Below are positions 1-11,569 of a stretch of 64,000 bases of DNA, one piece after another. Location: positions 174,224-238,223 of the forward strand of contig JAHBYP010000009.1 in assembly GCA_019635875.1 (NCBI GenBank), read 5' to 3'. The stretch is from Alphaproteobacteria bacterium (GTDB taxonomy: Bacteria > Pseudomonadota > Alphaproteobacteria > Reyranellales > Reyranellaceae). Within the stretch, counting starts at the first letter, position 1, and every line of letters starts with the position of its first letter. Position numbers and translations under genes: made by a program. The notes below the pieces were generated by a model. It was not told where the DNA came from. It searched no databases and saw only the letters and a list, made by a program, of their open reading frames with translations.

Positions 1-55
1 CCCAGTAACGGAAGCCGACGCCCTGCACGCGGCCGCGGATGCGCAGCCTCTTCAT
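1..55 (-). CDS. acyP: Acylphosphatase, N-terminal fragment (runs off the window)
   Basis: Only the first 18 codons are present, starting at an ATG at 55. They read MKRLRIRGRVQGVGFRYW, which contains the acylphosphatase signature G-x-V-Q-G-V-G-F-R. The arginine of this loop binds the phosphate of acyl phosphates, which the enzyme hydrolyses in the cytosol. A GGAGGGG ribosome binding site lies just upstream of the ATG. The gene follows the TauE/SafE permease by 13 bases on the same strand and is probably co-transcribed with it. The family call is firm despite the truncation, because the signature is complete. Confidence 0.85.
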   Translation of the reverse strand, partial: MKRLRIRGRVQGVGFRYW

Positions 56-68
56 GCCGCCCCTCCGG

Positions 69-821
69 TCAGCCGGCGATCGCGCGCCAGCCGTTCTGCA
101 GCGTAAGCACCACGCCGGAGGCCAGCAACAGGCCGAGCACGACGATGCGGAACGAGGCCGGCGGAATGTGTCGCGTGGCGATGGTGCCGATCCAGGCGCC
201 GGCGATCAGGCAGGGCAGCATCCAGGCCCAGCGCCACAGCGTGGTGGAGCCGATGTAGCCGGCCCAGGCCACCATCCCCAGCGCTACGATCTGGCTGGCC
301 GAGTTCAGGATGGTCATCAGGCCGCGGTGGCGCTGCTTGTCCCAGCCGCGCAGCACGCCCCATACCGCCGGCACCGCGCCGGTCAGCCCGGCCAGCCCGC
401 CCATCACGCCGCCCACGGCGCCGATCGCGGCATCGGCCAGCTTGCCGCCGCCCTCGACGCGCAGGCGCGTGCCCATCGCCAGCTGGAACAGCGCATAGGC
501 GATCAGCAGCAGGCCGAAGCTGAGCCGGAACAGGTCGAGGTCGGTGTGGGCGATCAGCCAGACGCCGAGCGGCAGACAGACCAGCGAGGCGCCGAGCATG
601 GGAAACAGCGTCGGCCAATCGACCGTGCGCCACACCGTGGGCACGGCGACGCACTGCGACACCACGGCGCCGAACAGCACCAGGGGCGTCAGCTCCGAAA
701 GCGGGAACAGCCACACCCAGAAGGCGATCGACACCAGCGCGTAGGCAAATCCCGACAAGCCGGAGACGAAGGCGGCGACGAAGGCCCCGGCGAGGAATAC
801 GGCGAGATCGGTTGGAGACAT
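69..821 (-). CDS. TauE/SafE family sulfite/organosulfur permease
   Basis: A 250-residue, very hydrophobic protein with about eight membrane segments and no soluble domain, the usual size and shape of the TauE/SafE family (anion permeases, often called sulfite exporters; real substrates vary). The N-terminus (MSPTDLAVFLAGAFVAAFVS) enters the membrane at once, and a conserved Gly-rich stretch follows near residue 130 (GGVMGGLAGLTGAVPAVW). It is the last complete gene after pccA on this strand, separated from it by a palindromic repeat, so co-transcription is uncertain. A second, diverged member of the family lies at 52609-53379. The substrate cannot be told from sequence. Confidence 0.85.
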   Translation of the reverse strand: MSPTDLAVFLAGAFVAAFVSGLSGFAYALVSIAFWVWLFPLSELTPLVLFGAVVSQCVAVPTVWRTVDWPTLFPMLGASLVCLPLGVWLIAHTDLDLFRLSFGLLLIAYALFQLAMGTRLRVEGGGKLADAAIGAVGGVMGGLAGLTGAVPAVWGVLRGWDKQRHRGLMTILNSASQIVALGMVAWAGYIGSTTLWRWAWMLPCLIAGAWIGTIATRHIPPASFRIVVLGLLLASGVVLTLQNGWRAIAG

Positions 822-832
822 CTAGTCTTCCT

Positions 833-879
833 GGGACCGCCGGCTCAAGGCAGGAGGCCGGCGGGACGCCGGCGGTCCC
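833..879. repeat. Palindromic intergenic repeat (GCCGGCGGTCCC type)
   Basis: Perfect 12-base inverted arms (833-844 and 868-879) around a 23-base GC-rich loop fill the gap between pccA and the TauE/SafE gene. The outer part, GCCGGCGGTCCCAGGAA, recurs at the AraC 3' end (52587-52603), so it is a dispersed element rather than a gene-specific terminator. There is no T-tract on either side. Confidence 0.65.
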
Positions 880-880
880 A

Positions 881-2952
<2,072 letters not shown>

Positions 2953-2953
<1 letters not shown>

Positions 2954-5040
2954 CAAACCGGATTGGGCTGAACGGGCAGGTCGAGCGCGCGCACCACGAA
3001 GGCCAGGCGCTCGGCGACCTCGATCAGGATCTTGTAGCGACCGGAGGCGCCGCCATGGCCGGCCTCCATCTCGGTGTGCAACAGCAGCACGTTGTCGTCG
3101 GCCTTGGTGGCGCGCAGCTTGGCCACCCATTTCGCCGGTTCCCAGTACGTCACGCGAGGATCGTGCAACCCTGCCGACACCAGCGTCGGCGGATAGGCCT
3201 GCGCCTCGACGTTGTCGTAGGGGCTGTAGGTCTTCATGTAGTCATAGAATTCCGGCTCGGCCGGATTGCCCCACTCGACGAATTCGGGCGGCGTCAGCGG
3301 CAGGGTCGCATCGAGCATGGTCGACAGCACGTCGACGAAGGGCACCATCGCCAGCACCGCGCCGAAGAGATCGGGCCGCATGTTGGCCACGGCGCCCATC
3401 AGCATGCCGCCCGCGCTGCCGCCCATCGCCGCGATACGGCCGGACGCGGTGCGCCTGTTCTCGACCAGGTATTCGGCGCAGGCGATGAAGTCGTCGAAGG
3501 TGTTGCGCTTGTTCAGCAGCTTGCCGGTCTCGTACCAGGCGCGCCCCATCTCCTGCCCGCCCCTGATATGGGCGATCGCCCAGGCCATGCCGCGGCGCAG
3601 GAAGGGAATGCGGTTGGCCGAGAAGCCGGCGTCCATCGAGGCGCCGTAGGAGCCGTAGCCATACAGCAGCAGCGGCGCCTCGCCGTGCTGCGGCGTATCG
3701 CGGTGGCGCACGAGCGAAATCGGCACCTTCACGCCGTCCTTCGCCGTCGCCCACAGGCGCTCGACGACATAGGCCGACGGGTCGTGGCCCGGAACCCGGG
3801 TCTCCTGCACGACGTCGAGGCGCGAGGCCGCGACGTGATAGTCGTACCAGGTGCGGGGCCGCGCCGGCGATTCGTAGACCAGGCGCAGAGTCGGCCGATC
3901 CCATTGATGGCCGCCCATCGCCGAAACCGTGAAGGCCGGATCGGGGAACGTCACCACGCGGCCGCCGGCGGCGCTGTCGTGCCCGCCGGGCACGACGCGC
4001 ACGCGCTTGAGGCCCTCGGCGCGCTCGACCATCCACCAGAAATCGCGCGCCGCGCCATGCCCGGCGATGAAGACGTCGTCGGAGGGCGGTACGACCTCGC
4101 GCCAGTTGGCCTCGATAGGCTCGGACAGCGGCGCACGAACGATGCGGAAGTTCAGGTGCCTGTCGTTGGTGCGGATCAGCAGCTCCTCGCCGCGATCCGC
4201 AACGTCGTATTCGTGATCGGCGCGGCGCGGCAGGATCAGGCGCGGCGGCCGCGTCGGATCGTCGAGCGGAATCAGCCGCGTCTCGCTGCTGTTCTTGGCC
4301 GCCGATTCGATCATCAGGAATCGGCCGGACGCGCTCTCGCCGATGCCAAGGAAGAAGGTTGGATCCGCTTCCTCGTAGATGATCGGATCCTCGTCCGTCG
4401 CCCCGCGCTCGTGGCGGTGCAGCCAGCGCGGCCGCTGCTTTTCGTCCTGGCGGATGTAGAAGAGCGAGCGCGAATCGCTCGACCAGCCAAGGCCCGGCGA
4501 GCACTCGACCTTCAAGGTCTCGGCATCGATTCCCGTGTCGAGATCGCGGATCCGCAGCCGCAGGCGTTCCGAACCATCACGATCGTCGAGGATGGCCAGC
4601 CAGCGATGATCGGGCGAGACCGCCCAGTCGCGAACGGCATAGAACGACTGCCCTGCCCCCTCGACATTGGCGTCGAGGAAGACCTGCTCGGGATCGCCGG
4701 GCGTCGCACGGCGATACCACAGCGGATACTCCTTGCCCGGCACGAAGCGGTGGCCGTACCAGCGGCCGTGCAGCCACTCCTGCGGCGCGCTGTCGTCGGG
4801 GATCACCAGCGCCTTGAATTCCTCCAGCAGCGCCGGCCGGATGTCGCCCGCGCCGCCCAGCACCGTGTCGCAGTAAGCGTTCTCGGCGCGCAGATAGGAC
4901 AGCACCCGCTCGTCCTTGACGTCGGGGTAGCCGGGATCGCGCAGCCAGTGCCATGGATCGTCGCGCCCGTCGGCGTGGCGATGCCGCACGCGTGCCGCCA
5001 GCGGCGGCGGCGCGAAGGCGGACTGGCGAAAGGTCTTCAC
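2953..5040 (-). CDS. ptrB: Oligopeptidase B (S9A serine peptidase)
   Basis: A 695-residue prolyl-oligopeptidase-family enzyme that cleaves small peptides after basic residues, probably in the cytosol since no signal peptide is seen. The N-terminal two thirds form a seven-bladed propeller (for example the RFVPGKEYPLWYRR region). The C-terminal alpha/beta hydrolase domain holds the nucleophile in GGSAGG, the aspartate in SAGLHDPRV and the histidine in EAGHGGASGR. The RGGQEMGRAWYETGK stretch is typical of oligopeptidase B. Translation begins at GTG (5040), overlapping the pccB stop by four bases (GTGA), and the stop overlaps pccA by one base. It is thus sandwiched and translationally coupled inside the pcc operon, an unexpected partner. 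Confidence 0.92.
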
Positions 5041-6569
5041 AGCGGGATGTTGCCGTGCTTGCGCCAGGGGTTGTCGAGCTTCTTGCTCTTAAGCAGCTCC
5101 AGCGCCCGGCACACACGGCGGCGCGTGCCGTGCGGCATGATGACGTCGTCGATGAAGCCGCGATTGGCCGCCACGAAAGGATTGGCGAACTTCTCGCGGT
5201 ACTCCTTCTCGCGCGCAGCGAGCTTGGCGGCATCGCCGATGTCGGAACGGAAGATGATCTCGACTGCGCCCTTGGCGCCCATGACCGCGATCTCGGCGCC
5301 CGGCCAGGCGTAGTTCATGTCGCCACGCAAATGCTTGGACGCCATGACGTCGTAGGCGCCGCCATAGGCCTTGCGCGTGATCACCGTGACCTTCGGCACC
5401 GTGGCCTCGGCGTAGGCGTACAGAAGCTTGGCGCCGTGCTTGATGATGCCGCCGAATTCCTGCGCCGTGCCCGGCAGGAAGCCCGGCACGTCGACGAAGG
5501 TGACGATCGGGATGTTGAAGGCGTCGCAGAAGCGCACGAAGCGGGCGGCCTTCTTCGAGGAATCGATGTCGAGGCAGCCGGCCAACACCATCGGCTGGTT
5601 GGCGACGAAGCCGACCGTGTCGCCGTTCATGCGCCCCAGGCCGATGACGATGTTGCCGGCGTAGTCGGCCTGCAGCTCGAAGAAGTCGCCCTCGTCGCAG
5701 ACCTTCAGGATCAGCTCCTTGATGTCGTAGGGCTTGTTCGGGTTGGCCGGCACCAGCGTGTCGAGCGAGGGATCGTCGCGCATCGAATCGTCCGCGGTCG
5801 GCCGGTGCGGCGCCTTCTCGCGGTTGTTCAGCGGCAGGAAGTCGTAGAAGCGGCGCAGCTGCAGCAACGTCTCGATGTCGTTCTCGAAGGCGAGGTCGGC
5901 GACGCCGGATTTCGTGGTGTGGGTGATCGCGCCGCCCAGCTCCTCCTGGGTCACCGTCTCGTGCGTCACGGTCTTCACCACGTCGGGGCCGGTGACGAAC
6001 ATGTAGGAGCTGTCCTTCACCATGAAGATGAAGTCGGTCATGGCCGGCGAATAGACCGCGCCGCCGGCGCACGGGCCCATCACCACCGAAATCTGCGGAA
6101 TGACGCCCGAGGCCATGACGTTGCGCTGGAACACATCGGCATAGCCCGCCAGCGAGTCGACGCCCTCCTGGATGCGCGCGCCGCCGGAATCATTGAGCCC
6201 GATCACCGGCAGGCCGTTCTTCATCGCCGTGTCCATGACCTTGCAGATCTTGCCGGCATGGGCGGCCGACAGCGCGCCACCGAACACCGTGAAGTCCTGG
6301 CTGAACACCATCACCGGCCGGCCATTGATCTTGCCGTGGCCGGTGATCACGCCGTCGCCGGGGATGCGGTTCTCGGCCATGCCGAAATCGGTACTGTCGT
6401 GCTCGACGAACATGTCGAACTCCTCGAAGGAGCCCTCGTCGAGCAGGACCTCCAGCCGCTCGCGCGCCGTCAGCTTGCCCTTGGCGTGCTGCGCCTCGAT
6501 GCGGCGCTCACCGCCGCCCAAGCGCGCCGCGGCCCGCTTCTTCTCGAGCACCTGGAGGTTTTCCAGCAT
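5037..6569 (-). CDS. pccB: Propionyl-CoA carboxylase beta subunit (carboxyltransferase)
   Basis: The 510-residue carboxyltransferase subunit transfers the carboxyl group from biotin to propionyl-CoA. It begins MLENLQVLEKKRAAARLGGG and continues with QHAKGKLTARER and EEFDMFVEHDSTDFGM, all hallmarks of PccB. The crotonase-fold oxyanion regions (GGARIQEGVDSL and MGAKGAVEIIF) are present and the length is standard. The ATG at 6569 is chosen because GGGGA lies seven bases upstream and the family begins here; an in-frame start further upstream has no such site. It is the first gene of the pccB-ptrB-pccA operon and is divergent from the membrane-protein gene at 6724. Confidence 0.95.
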   Translation of the reverse strand: MLENLQVLEKKRAAARLGGGERRIEAQHAKGKLTARERLEVLLDEGSFEEFDMFVEHDSTDFGMAENRIPGDGVITGHGKINGRPVMVFSQDFTVFGGALSAAHAGKICKVMDTAMKNGLPVIGLNDSGGARIQEGVDSLAGYADVFQRNVMASGVIPQISVVMGPCAGGAVYSPAMTDFIFMVKDSSYMFVTGPDVVKTVTHETVTQEELGGAITHTTKSGVADLAFENDIETLLQLRRFYDFLPLNNREKAPHRPTADDSMRDDPSLDTLVPANPNKPYDIKELILKVCDEGDFFELQADYAGNIVIGLGRMNGDTVGFVANQPMVLAGCLDIDSSKKAARFVRFCDAFNIPIVTFVDVPGFLPGTAQEFGGIIKHGAKLLYAYAEATVPKVTVITRKAYGGAYDVMASKHLRGDMNYAWPGAEIAVMGAKGAVEIIFRSDIGDAAKLAAREKEYREKFANPFVAANRGFIDDVIMPHGTRRRVCRALELLKSKKLDNPWRKHGNIPL

Positions 6570-6723
6570 GAGCGATCCCCGATCCTTCGGCCTTGCGCAG
6601 GTCACCCAAGGCACACGCTATGCCATTGGCCGCCCGACGAAAAACGCCTGCCCATAGCACCGCCTTCCGCGAAGCGCCAGCCGCGCGCGACCGCCCTGCG
6701 GACGCCCGCCTGCCCGCTGTGGC

Positions 6724-7920
6724 ATGCTACCCGACATGCACGTTCTTGCGCTCATCGCTGCCCTGTTGTTCGCCCTCGGTGCCGCCCTGCGGATGGGCAC
6801 CGACCTGTCCGCCATCTTTCTGCGCTACGCGGCGATGACCCCGCTTTCCGAACCGCCGTGGCTGGCACAGACGGTCGCATCCCTGCTTGTTGCCGGTGCA
6901 CTGGTCGGCCTGCCGCTGCAAATCCGCATCGCGGCTGACCGATCCGACCAGGCACGGCCAAAGCTGTTCGCCGGCGCGGGCGCGCTGGTCTCCGTCGTGA
7001 TCATCATTCTGTCGCTTGTCGTGATCGGCCTGCATGGCGACCTGCCGATGCTGCAGATGATCGTGCTGCGGCAGGGGTTGGACATGGGCGGGCAACTCGG
7101 CGCCATGCCGGTTCTGCTGATGCTGAGCGGCATGGCGGCGATCGCCGGGCGTCTGGCGCCGAGCGCCGGTGCGCTGCTGGCGGCGCCGCTGATCATGCTG
7201 GGTGCCATGGCGCTGACCCTCGAGGTCAGCATCGTCGGCGCGGCGCTCACCGCGATGCTGTTCCTGCTGCTGTGCGCCGCCGCCCTGCTGCCGGCCGCGA
7301 TCCTCGGTCGCCGCCCGGCACTGGCGGTCTGGCCGATCGCCGCCGTCAGCGTCTCGGCATTCGGGCTGATCCTGCATCCCGGCCTGCTCACGCCCGGCGA
7401 GCTGACGGCGCTGCTGGCGACGGCCGCCATCGTGGTCGGCGCCACTGGTCTTGTCGGCGCGAGCCCCGAACGGCGCCGCGCTTGGCTCGAGCGTGCCGCG
7501 GGCGAGCTTGGCGCCATTGTCCTGGCGCTCGCGGCGCTCAATCTCATGAGCTTCCTGATCACGGCGGTGCCCTGGATCGTCGACGGCAAGCGGGCGCTGG
7601 CGGGCGTGACGCCGGCGATGATGCTGGCCGGGACCTTCATCGCCTACATCGTCGTCGCGGCCTTCACCGGACCGCTGACCGGCGTGGCCGTGGTGCTGAT
7701 CATGATATCGGCGACCTACGGCGCCGGCGTACCGGCCGACATCCTGGTCGTCGGGCTGGCGATCGCCGCCCTGCAGAACATGGTCGGGCGCGGCACGGCG
7801 CGGCAGTCGCCGCAGGGCGAAGCGGTCGCCCTGCCCGCACGACAGGCGGGATGGACCCAGACACTGATCATCTTCATCGTGATGGCGCTTGGCGCCGCCA
7901 TAGTCCTGGGCTGGATCTGA
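6724..7920 (+). CDS. Multi-pass membrane protein of unknown function
   Basis: The predicted 398-residue protein is almost entirely hydrophobic, with roughly ten membrane segments rich in Ala, Leu, Ile and Gly and only short loops. I do not recognise a family. The later part (TGPLTGVAVVLIMISATYG, then GVPADILVVGLAIAALQNM) faintly resembles permease components of secondary transporters, but no diagnostic motif is visible. Either the first ATG (6724) or the one four codons on (MHVLALIAALLF) could start it; the second puts the hydrophobic segment right at the N-terminus. It is divergent from pccB and converges on the lysozyme-like gene with a two-base gap, so it is probably transcribed alone. Confidence 0.65.
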   Translation: MLPDMHVLALIAALLFALGAALRMGTDLSAIFLRYAAMTPLSEPPWLAQTVASLLVAGALVGLPLQIRIAADRSDQARPKLFAGAGALVSVVIIILSLVVIGLHGDLPMLQMIVLRQGLDMGGQLGAMPVLLMLSGMAAIAGRLAPSAGALLAAPLIMLGAMALTLEVSIVGAALTAMLFLLLCAAALLPAAILGRRPALAVWPIAAVSVSAFGLILHPGLLTPGELTALLATAAIVVGATGLVGASPERRRAWLERAAGELGAIVLALAALNLMSFLITAVPWIVDGKRALAGVTPAMMLAGTFIAYIVVAAFTGPLTGVAVVLIMISATYGAGVPADILVVGLAIAALQNMVGRGTARQSPQGEAVALPARQAGWTQTLIIFIVMALGAAIVLGWI

Positions 7921-7922
7921 GG

Positions 7923-8750
7923 TCAGCGCGCCCGGTAGACGCAGTTCCAGACGTGCGCGCGCATGAAGGCGTCGAGCGCCGAGCGGCTGCCATTGAACGC
8001 ATTGCGGTCGATCGGCTTGCCGTCGATGCGCGATTCCGGCAGCAGCGCGGTCGCCGAGCGATCACCGTCGGTGTACTGCCACAGCGCGAAGCTGCGCCAC
8101 GGCAGACCGTCGAGCCGCGGACCCGAACCGTCACGCAGCAGGCCGCCGCCCTCGGCCCGCAGGCTGGCGATCCAAAGCGGCTGGCTGCCAAGCAACTCCC
8201 AGAGACCCGGCCGCTCGGCGATGTCGCCCCGTCGATCCTTCAGGAAGTTCTCGTAGCTGTAGACCAGGATGGGCCTGCCGGTGCGCGCGATGACGCGGCG
8301 GATGAAGCCGCCCAGCTCGACGGCAGGCATGAAATTGTCCGGGTCGCTGCTGGTGGGCTCCCAGTCGACGGCCAGCAGAATGCGCCGACTGGCCGACGGC
8401 AGGCGCTCGCAAGCCGCCTTCACGACCTTGAGGAAATCGTCGGCCTGCTGACTGCCGGTGCCGGTGCGGGTGCCGACGTGGTAGGCGCCGAGCCCGAGCC
8501 CGTGCGCCGCCGCCTGCGCCAGCCGCTCCTCGAAGCGGAAGTCGGCGTCGCTGAAATTGCCGACATCGAGCCCGATGGTGGCGCGGTGGATGATGATCGA
8601 CACGGCATGCCGCGTCCGCATGCGCGCGTCGATCGTCACTTCGTTGTGGCTCGACAGATCGATGACGCTGGTCGTGAGTTGCTGCGCCGGCGCCTCGCCC
8701 GGCGCGAGGAAGCCCACGGCCAGCGCCAGGGCCCTAACGCAACCGCGCAT
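7923..8750 (-). CDS. Secreted glycoside hydrolase family 25 (lysozyme-like) protein
   Basis: A 275-residue protein with an N-terminal signal peptide (hydrophobic ALALAVGFLAPGEAPAQQ, cleavage likely after APA). The mature part has the GH25 barrel pattern: an early VIDLSSHN aspartate, IIHRATIGLD on the second strand, GLGAYHVG, then the acidic pair in LLAVDWEP, and WQYTDGD near the end. GH25 enzymes cleave the beta-1,4 bond between MurNAc and GlcNAc of peptidoglycan. The ATG at 8750 lies inside the end of the ATP12 gene (17-base overlap), so the two are coupled. Whether it acts on its own wall or a competitor's is unknown. Confidence 0.8.
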   Translation of the reverse strand: MRGCVRALALAVGFLAPGEAPAQQLTTSVIDLSSHNEVTIDARMRTRHAVSIIIHRATIGLDVGNFSDADFRFEERLAQAAAHGLGLGAYHVGTRTGTGSQQADDFLKVVKAACERLPSASRRILLAVDWEPTSSDPDNFMPAVELGGFIRRVIARTGRPILVYSYENFLKDRRGDIAERPGLWELLGSQPLWIASLRAEGGGLLRDGSGPRLDGLPWRSFALWQYTDGDRSATALLPESRIDGKPIDRNAFNGSRSALDAFMRAHVWNCVYRAR

Positions 8751-9447
8751 CGTCCAGCAACTCGAGGAAACGCGCAGCGGCCTGGATGTCGGCGCGCAGG
8801 CGCTGATGACGCGATGTCGCTTCGGCATCGGCACCCCAGCGCTCGATCTCGAACAAGGCATCGAGCTCGGCGGCTTCGAACGCCGCGGCGCCGTCGAGGC
8901 GCCGGTCCGAGACGGCGAGCGCCAGCACGACCGAACCCATCCAGGTCGTGAGGTTGTAGAGCGCCGCCAGCGCAAGGTCGCCATGCGCGGCCACCGCCTG
9001 GCGGACGCAGTCGATCGCATCAGGCGACTGCGTGCGCAGCATCACGCCCGACGCCGGCTCCAGCCGTGCATCGTGGCGTTCACCGAGCCATGACAGCAGC
9101 GGATCCCAGACCTTGCACTGCCGAGTCACCAGCGAATCCGGGTCGGTGGCGCGATAGCACAGCAGGTCGGAACCGGCGTACTTGGTGGTGTCGGCAATGA
9201 CCTTGTCGCGCTGCCCCGGCACGCGCTCCAACCCGGTCGCCGCCAATCGCATCAGCGGCATCTGCAAGGGCTTGATCTCGCCTCCCGCGGGCTGCGCCTG
9301 CCACTCCTCGGCGATGGCGCGCGCCAGATCCTGCTTCGGCACGACGATCGGCGTGCCACCGGGTGCACGGATCGGCTTGCCGTCGAGGCGTATGTCGAAG
9401 CCACCGTCGACTGCCGACGCGCTGGCCGTGGAGTAGAATCGCTTCAT
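8734..9447 (-). CDS. ATP12 family F1-ATPase assembly chaperone
   Basis: A 237-residue protein matching the ATP12 family, which binds free F1 alpha subunits and prevents their aggregation during ATP synthase assembly. The start MKRFYSTASA is followed by the family pattern G-F-x-I-x-L-D-G-K-P-I-R-A-P, then PLMRLAATGLERV, ADTTKYAGSDLLCYR and NLTTWMGSVVLALAV. The family is known only from alphaproteobacteria and mitochondria, so this gene is a useful taxonomic marker. Its ATG overlaps the stop of the AsmA gene by four bases (ATGA), and its 3' end overlaps the GH25 gene, giving a tight rluC-asmA-atp12-GH25 run. Confidence 0.92.
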   Translation of the reverse strand: MKRFYSTASASAVDGGFDIRLDGKPIRAPGGTPIVVPKQDLARAIAEEWQAQPAGGEIKPLQMPLMRLAATGLERVPGQRDKVIADTTKYAGSDLLCYRATDPDSLVTRQCKVWDPLLSWLGERHDARLEPASGVMLRTQSPDAIDCVRQAVAAHGDLALAALYNLTTWMGSVVLALAVSDRRLDGAAAFEAAELDALFEIERWGADAEATSRHQRLRADIQAAARFLELLDDARLR

Positions 9448-11522
9448 CGCGGACGACGCGGCGGGCGCGGTGGACGATCGATCGGGATCGCCGGTGGCTG
9501 CGGCAATTGCAGGCGCATCAACGGCCTCAGGCCGTCGATCCGCGCGGCGACGCGGGCGCAGGCATTGGGCGACGCAGCACTGCCGGCGTCACCGGGCGGT
9601 CTTCGGCCCGACGCAGCAATCGCTGCGGTCAGGCTTGGGATACGCACCTGCGGCGGCACGCCGGCGGGCAGCTTGTTGGCACCCATATCTACGTTACCGG
9701 AGACGCGCGCGAGGTTGCCCTTGATGCGCAACGGCACGGCGATCTGCATCAGCGCCACCTCGCGCGGCTCCGACCACAGGACGACCTCGAGCTGCTCATT
9801 GCGCATGTGCAGATAGCCGCCGCCAACGGCGGTGAAGCGCGGCGCATCGAGCGCGAAGCGGCGCATGCTGGCCACGCCATTGTTGATGTCGATGCGGCCA
9901 CCAATGCAGTTGATGTGGCCGTTGCCGGGTTCGCCGAAGGCAAGCAGCTTCGACCATTGCGGCGGGAAGACGGGCAGCGCGTCCGGCGCCATCACGCCCG
10001 ACGAAGCCGCGAACTCGACACTGCCGGAGGCCACCCCCATTGCGTCGCGCAGCGAACGACCGGTGCCGCGCAGGCGAAGGTCGATATCGACCGCCAGATC
10101 GCTGAAGCCGGTACCGAAGCCCAGCAGGGTGAGGATCTCATTGAGGGGCACGCGCGACGAGGAGGCATTGATCGTGGTGACCGGATTGTTCGGCGCGACG
10201 TCAATCTGGATGTCGAAGCCCGCCTGGCCACCGCCGATGGTAGCCGCCGGGCGCAGCGTCAGCTTGCCGTTGCTGAGCGCCAGCGCAATCGACAGATCCT
10301 GCACCTTCACCGACATGCCGCCAAGCTCGGCGATCTTGACGCTGACCGATGCGTTCCATCGCCGGATCATCTCAAACGGATAGGGATCGGCCGGGATCAC
10401 TCGCTGATCCGCCGAGGGTGGCGGGGGCACCGTCGCACCCGGTGGAAGGACGGGGCTGACGCCAGGCTGGGCGACCATGGGCTGGGGCGTCCGCGCGCGC
10501 AGATCGGCGAGCTCGACCTTGTCGGCGGCCAGGTTGAGGGCAATCATCGGGCGATTCTGCCGGTCCTTGCGCAGGGTAACGTCTCCCTTGGCGACGCTCG
10601 AGCCGATGCGCAGCTCGACGATCTCGACCTTTGTAACGGCGCGCGGATTGGAAAGCTTGAAGGTCAGGGCAACGGGCGCGGTTTCCGGAAACGGGAACCC
10701 CAGCAGCGGCGCCAGCGCGGCCATCGAGCGGGCCTCGATCGAGCCGCTGACGCCCACCGCCTTGCTGGTCGCGGATCCGCTGATGGAAACGGGGCCCGCC
10801 CCGAACGTGCCCTCGAGCTTCAGCTCGCCGGGCAATCCCCGCATCCAGCCATCGAAGGTGCCGGCACGGCCGGCGAGTACGATCGGCTCACCGCCATTGA
10901 TCTTGCCGGCGAAGTCGATGGTGAACGGCGAGTTGGTCGCCGAGGCCATGCCCGCGAAGCGCTCGATGGCCACGACCAGGGTCTGGCGGTCAGCGGTCTC
11001 GCGCAGAGTGAGCGTCGAGTTGTTTGCCTCGATGCGATTGATCCAGGGAAGAGTGGGGATCGTACGCACGCGCAGCGAGCGGCGCTCGCTGGGATGCGGC
11101 CCCGAACCTTCCACCGGTGGCGTCATTTCCAGGTTCGAGCGGCCACTGGCATCGCGCTCCACCAGAATATCGGCGCCGGCCAGCTCGACGCGACCTATGC
11201 GCAGCTCGCCCAGCAGCAGAGAGACCGGATCGAGGTGCAGAATCAGCCGGCTGATGCGCGCCATCTCCGGCCGGCTGCCGCCTTCCATGTTCGATACCGT
11301 GACGTTCTCCGCCACCGCGGAAGGCGACAGGGTGAAGTTGACGCGGAGCTGTCCCCTGATCACCAATTCACGGCCCGTGGCGCGGCGCACCTGGTCGACG
11401 ATCTGGTTCTGGTAGCGGCTCAGATCGCGCGTACTGGCCCAGACATAGAGGCCAGCCGGCGCCAGCAGGGCCAGGAGAAGGCCCGCGCATGCGAAGATCA
11501 GCCAGCGTCTGAGACGTCCCAT
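9444..11522 (-). CDS. AsmA family outer-membrane biogenesis protein
   Basis: A 692-residue protein with one N-terminal membrane anchor (WLIFACAGLLLALLAPAGLY) followed by the AsmA opening: a helix around DLSRYQNQIVDQVRRATGRE and then the beta-strand pattern ELVIRGQLRVNFTLSPSAVAENVTVSN. The C-terminal part has the repeated beta-strands of the AsmA/TamB-like superfamily, thought to carry lipids across the periplasm or to tune outer-membrane protein assembly. Pro-rich linkers (near PPGATVPPPPSADQR) and a Pro/Arg-rich tail are present. It is the second gene of the rluC-asmA-ATP12-GH25 run and overlaps ATP12 by four bases. Confidence 0.85.
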   Translation of the reverse strand: MGRLRRWLIFACAGLLLALLAPAGLYVWASTRDLSRYQNQIVDQVRRATGRELVIRGQLRVNFTLSPSAVAENVTVSNMEGGSRPEMARISRLILHLDPVSLLLGELRIGRVELAGADILVERDASGRSNLEMTPPVEGSGPHPSERRSLRVRTIPTLPWINRIEANNSTLTLRETADRQTLVVAIERFAGMASATNSPFTIDFAGKINGGEPIVLAGRAGTFDGWMRGLPGELKLEGTFGAGPVSISGSATSKAVGVSGSIEARSMAALAPLLGFPFPETAPVALTFKLSNPRAVTKVEIVELRIGSSVAKGDVTLRKDRQNRPMIALNLAADKVELADLRARTPQPMVAQPGVSPVLPPGATVPPPPSADQRVIPADPYPFEMIRRWNASVSVKIAELGGMSVKVQDLSIALALSNGKLTLRPAATIGGGQAGFDIQIDVAPNNPVTTINASSSRVPLNEILTLLGFGTGFSDLAVDIDLRLRGTGRSLRDAMGVASGSVEFAASSGVMAPDALPVFPPQWSKLLAFGEPGNGHINCIGGRIDINNGVASMRRFALDAPRFTAVGGGYLHMRNEQLEVVLWSEPREVALMQIAVPLRIKGNLARVSGNVDMGANKLPAGVPPQVRIPSLTAAIAASGRRPPGDAGSAASPNACARVAARIDGLRPLMRLQLPQPPAIPIDRPPRPPRRPR

Positions 11523-11569
11523 CGTGCGCCAGATGCGCCTGCCGGGGGCTGGCGGCGCTTGTCTCTTGG

